Source: Thermoflexus sp. (GTDB lineage: Bacteria; Chloroflexota; Anaerolineae; B4-G1; DUEL01). Taken from it: a stretch of 7,121 bases of DNA. A program made the position numbers and the translations under genes. Positions 4,975 to 7,121 of the stretch are shown piece after piece. How positions within the stretch are numbered: the stretch's first letter is position 1; the number at the start of each line of letters is the position of its first letter. The notes beneath the pieces are model-generated. The model saw nothing but the letters and a program-made list of their open reading frames with translations. It was not told where the DNA came from and made no database searches. The DNA lies in the NCBI GenBank assembly GCA_028276215.1, contig JAPYWT010000121.1, positions 1 to 7,121 of the forward strand, given 5' to 3'.

Positions 4975-6276
4975 CTTCTCATACGGTTGCCCATCGGCGG
5001 CGGGCGGCACAGCCTCGCCCACCACCCCGGCCAGGACGATGATGGTCACCAGATACGGCGCCATCAGCAGGAACTGGGAGGGGATGGGCACCTGCAGGAT
5101 GGCCAGTTTGGTCTGCAGCGCGTCGGCGAAGCCGAAGATGAGCGCCGCACCGAAGGCCCCGAAGGGCATCCACTTGCCGAAAATCATCGCCGCCAGGCCG
5201 ATGAAGCCCTTGCCTGCCGTCATCAATTCGTCAAACCGGCCCACCGACCCCAGGATAAGGAAGGCCCCGCCCAGCGCGGCGACCATTCCGCCGATGGTCA
5301 CGTTCACGTAGCGGGTCTTGAAGACGTTGACCCCCAACGTGTCGGCGGCGCGGGGATGTTCGCCCACGGCCCGCGTCCGCAGTCCCCAGCGGGTGTGGAA
5401 GAGGACGACGTGGACCACCACCAGCAGGATGTAGAGCAGATAGACCAGCAGGTTCTGCTCAAAGACCACCGGGCCGATGACGGGAATCCGGGAAAGGAGA
5501 GGGATGGGCACCGGTTGCAGAGTGCCCGTGTTGTTCAGTTGCTGGAACTGGGCCAGAATCCGGGCGCTGAGGAAACTGGTGATGCCGACCGCCAGGATGT
5601 TGATGGCTGTCCCGGCGATAATCTGGTTGACCTTGAAGCGGACGGCCAGGACGGCCAGCAGGAGCCCCATCAGCGCGCCGGAGAGGAGCGCGCAGACCAG
5701 ACCGAAGGGCATGGATGCCCACGAGGGCCACCCCCAGACGTTCAGCGCCAGACTGCCCATCAGGGTGGCCGTGAACGCGCCGGTCAGCATCATCCCCTCA
5801 ATCCCGATATTGATGACGGCGCACCGTTCGCAGATGACCCCGGATAGCCCCGCCAGGGCGATGGGGACAGCCCGCAGGAGGGCGCTATTCAGCATGCCGG
5901 TCAGGTTGAAGGAGCGGCCCTGCGAGGCCCAGGTGAGAAAGGCCCAGACGAAGAGCCCTGCGATGACCCCCAGGGCCAGGTTGACCCGCCGGAAGCCGCG
6001 CGCCAGTTGCCAGCCCCCCATAAAGGCGCAGACCAGCGCCAGGACGTAGAGCGTCGGCGCGGTCGGGAGGACCAGGTCGGGGACGGGGGCCGTCTGGGCC
6101 GCCGTGCCGAAGTTCAGGCCGAACGTGCTGGTCTGGCCCGCCGCGGCCACGCGGGCAAAGAGCAGGTAGATCAGCAACCCGGTCCCGATGAAAATGAACC
6201 CATAGGTTCGGGCCCGTCCGGGGGTAACGCCCCCGCGTGCGGCTATGCGCTCCCAGGTAGAGGTTGTGGTGGCCAT
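4969..6276 (-). CDS. ABC transporter permease, nucleoside/simple-sugar type, with extended N-terminus
   Basis: This is the membrane subunit of an ABC importer in the branched-chain/ribose/nucleoside permease superfamily (BPD_transp_2), most like the second permease of guanosine/BMP-family lipoprotein systems (YufQ/NupQ type). The hallmark is GVICERCAVINIGIEGMMLTGAF at about 146-168, split here by the usual small changes. The cytoplasmic coupling loop RAVGEHPRAADTLGVNV at 302-318 contacts the ATPase, and GFIGLAAMIFGKWMPFGA at 357-374 is typical. Around ten hydrophobic segments are visible. Residues 1-125 are extra relative to typical relatives of about 310 residues and carry about three predicted spans (roughly 25-44, 74-93, 98-118). 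The ATG at 6276 follows GGAGG by 11 bases, and an in-frame TAA just upstream excludes a longer form. The partner permease, ATPase and binding protein are not in the window; the gene before it encodes a coiled-coil protein. The substrate cannot be read from the sequence. Confidence 0.9.
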   Translation of the reverse strand: MATTTSTWERIAARGGVTPGRARTYGFIFIGTGLLIYLLFARVAAAGQTSTFGLNFGTAAQTAPVPDLVLPTAPTLYVLALVCAFMGGWQLARGFRRVNLALGVIAGLFVWAFLTWASQGRSFNLTGMLNSALLRAVPIALAGLSGVICERCAVINIGIEGMMLTGAFTATLMGSLALNVWGWPSWASMPFGLVCALLSGALMGLLLAVLAVRFKVNQIIAGTAINILAVGITSFLSARILAQFQQLNNTGTLQPVPIPLLSRIPVIGPVVFEQNLLVYLLYILLVVVHVVLFHTRWGLRTRAVGEHPRAADTLGVNVFKTRYVNVTIGGMVAALGGAFLILGSVGRFDELMTAGKGFIGLAAMIFGKWMPFGAFGAALIFGFADALQTKLAILQVPIPSQFLLMAPYLVTIIVLAGVVGEAVPPAADGQPYEKQ

Positions 6277-6308
6277 CGGTTATAGTTCCTCCAAAAGACT
6301 CTGAGGTG

Positions 6309-7121
6309 TCAGCCCAGCACATCCGCCAGGGCGGCCTCCCAGAAGAGTGCCTGGCCGTCCTGGAGGACCACCACCCGATGCGCTTCCGCGTCCCGTTGGG
6401 CGCCAACGGTGATGTCCTCCCCAGCCACCACGGGGATGGCCCGCAGGCCGGCCCGCCGCAGCAACCCCGCCCGGTGGATGGCCCGCTCCACATCGTGCCG
6501 GTCCACCACGCTGGATACCTCTACCGCCAGCCAGACCTGCGGCGCGTCGGGTAGATGGCGGGGCTGCCCGGTGACCACCAGGTCTAAAGAGAGCAGGTCC
6601 CGGAAATCCTCCGCAGAAAGGCGAGTTTCCAGTTCGCTCTCCAACTCCACCGGCAGGAATGCCCGCAGCCGTCGCAACAGGGGGCCGAAGTACGCCCCAG
6701 CCCGGTAGTGGTAATTGAATTCCAACTGGCGGCCTTTGACAGCGGCGAGGGTATCCTGCATCTTTTTCACGACCTGGACCAGGTCCCGAAGTTGAGCCTC
6801 GGTCTGCGCCTGGGCCTCGGTCAGTCGGTCCAGCGTTGCTTCTATACGGGCAAAGCGGGCCTCCGAGGCCTCCCGGTACTTCTGGAATTCTGCCTCCGTG
6901 CGGGCCTGGGCCTCCGCCAGTTCCTTCACGCGCGCTTCCGTGCGGGCCTGGGCCTCCGCCAGTTCCTTCACGCGCGCTTCCGTGCGGGCCTGGGCCTCCG
7001 CCAGCCGGTCCAGCGCCGCCTCTATGCGGGCAAAGCGGGCCTCCGAGGCCTCCCGGTACTTCTGGAATTCTGCCTCCATGCGGGCCTGGGCCTCCGCCAG
7101 TTCCTTCACGCGCGCTTCCGT
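6309..7121 (-). CDS. Coiled-coil protein with PD-(D/E)XK nuclease-like C-terminal domain, N-terminus cut by window edge
   Basis: The frame is open from the window edge to TGA at 6309-6311, giving 270 visible residues. An apparent GTG start at 7109 is not trusted because the repeat pattern continues upstream to base 7121. The first 120 or so residues are Glu/Ala/Arg/Gln-rich coiled coil built from 14-residue units (VKELAEAQARTEAR, FQKYREASEARFAR, LDRLAEAQARTEAR), with a 4-residue insertion (IEAA, IEAT) at the same place in each larger block. The last 135 or so form a compact domain: YFGPLLRR, then LLSLDLVVTG, WLAVEVSSVVDRHDVERAIHR, LRAIPVVAGEDIT and VVVLQDG. The D...EVS arrangement resembles degenerate PD-(D/E)XK folds, with Ser where the catalytic Lys usually is. 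Similar coiled-coil proteins, often annotated as DUF3782-like, occur in Chloroflexota and other thermophiles. Their function is unknown, and nuclease activity is unproven here. It lies 32 bp upstream of the permease gene. Confidence 0.85.
   Translation of the reverse strand, partial: TEARVKELAEAQARMEAEFQKYREASEARFARIEAALDRLAEAQARTEARVKELAEAQARTEARVKELAEAQARTEAEFQKYREASEARFARIEATLDRLTEAQAQTEAQLRDLVQVVKKMQDTLAAVKGRQLEFNYHYRAGAYFGPLLRRLRAFLPVELESELETRLSAEDFRDLLSLDLVVTGQPRHLPDAPQVWLAVEVSSVVDRHDVERAIHRAGLLRRAGLRAIPVVAGEDITVGAQRDAEAHRVVVLQDGQALFWEAALADVLG
6826..7121 (-). repeat. Nested direct repeats inside the coiled-coil gene (42-bp and 180-bp periods)
   Basis: An identical 42-bp unit encoding VKELAEAQARTEAR plus one shared base occurs at 6900-6941, 6942-6983 and 7080-7121, and its first half recurs at 6984-7004. 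Above this, 6826-6941 and 7006-7121 are near-identical at an offset of 180 bp, with five differences in 116 bases. The DNA identity goes beyond what protein similarity requires, pointing to recent duplication by recombination or slippage. The repeats run off the window edge. Confidence 0.9.

Noticed and set aside
4257..5847. Two + strand frames (261 and 286 codons) antisense to ftsY and the permease
   Set aside because: Both are composition shadows. The first even translates the heptamer array into a repeated Phe/Thr/His peptide, which has no support as a protein.
7107..7109. GTG start for the coiled-coil gene
   Set aside because: The frame and the 14-residue repeat continue upstream to the window edge, so the true start lies outside the window.
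6900..7121. CRISPR array suggested by 42-bp direct repeats
   Set aside because: The units are directly tandem or embedded in a continuous reading frame, with no unique spacers; they encode a coiled coil.

Overview
The window is GC-rich, gene-dense bacterial chromosome. Six genes lie head to tail, all on the minus strand, with gaps of only 32 to 171 bp, so transcription runs from base 7121 towards base 1. Codon use, the short FtsY without an acidic N-terminal domain, the long repeat-rich coiled-coil protein and the zinc-ribbon protein of unknown function resemble Chloroflexota (Anaerolineae-like) genomes. That placement is an impression from family resemblance, not a proof.

In transcription order: (1) a coiled-coil protein with a C-terminal domain resembling PD-(D/E)XK nucleases, cut at its N-terminus by the window edge (6309-7121); (2) a nucleoside/simple-sugar type ABC permease with an extra N-terminal membrane region (4969-6276); (3) ftsY, the signal-recognition-particle receptor GTPase (4011-4907); (4) rocD, ornithine aminotransferase (2760-3956; its real start is 3956, not the longer ORF start at 4001); (5) radA, the DNA-recombination ATPase (1227-2588); (6) a zinc-ribbon protein of unknown function, cut at its C-terminus by the window edge (1-1132). 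The genes do not form one pathway. They cover nutrient uptake, protein targeting to the membrane, arginine/ornithine catabolism and DNA repair. They may be partly co-transcribed, but the gaps carry structured elements that could separate them.

The most interesting material is between the genes. The three gaps around rocD and radA (1186-1222, 2648-2692, 3970-4004) each hold one hairpin of a dispersed family. Each has the core GCGGCGGC, a three-base loop and GCCGCCGC, with a pyrimidine loop on the coding strand. The outer arms have unrelated sequences but still pair with themselves in every copy. In the copy after radA, both positions that do not pair as + strand bases become G-U pairs in the minus-strand RNA, which hints at an RNA function in the direction of transcription. 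The ftsY/permease gap is instead filled by a heptamer tandem array (CGTGAAG and variants) running from the permease stop codon almost to the ftsY start. The leader of the zinc-ribbon gene contains two mutually exclusive stems, one of which would bury its Shine-Dalgarno sequence. No RNA genes, CRISPR arrays, transposases or convincing promoters were seen.
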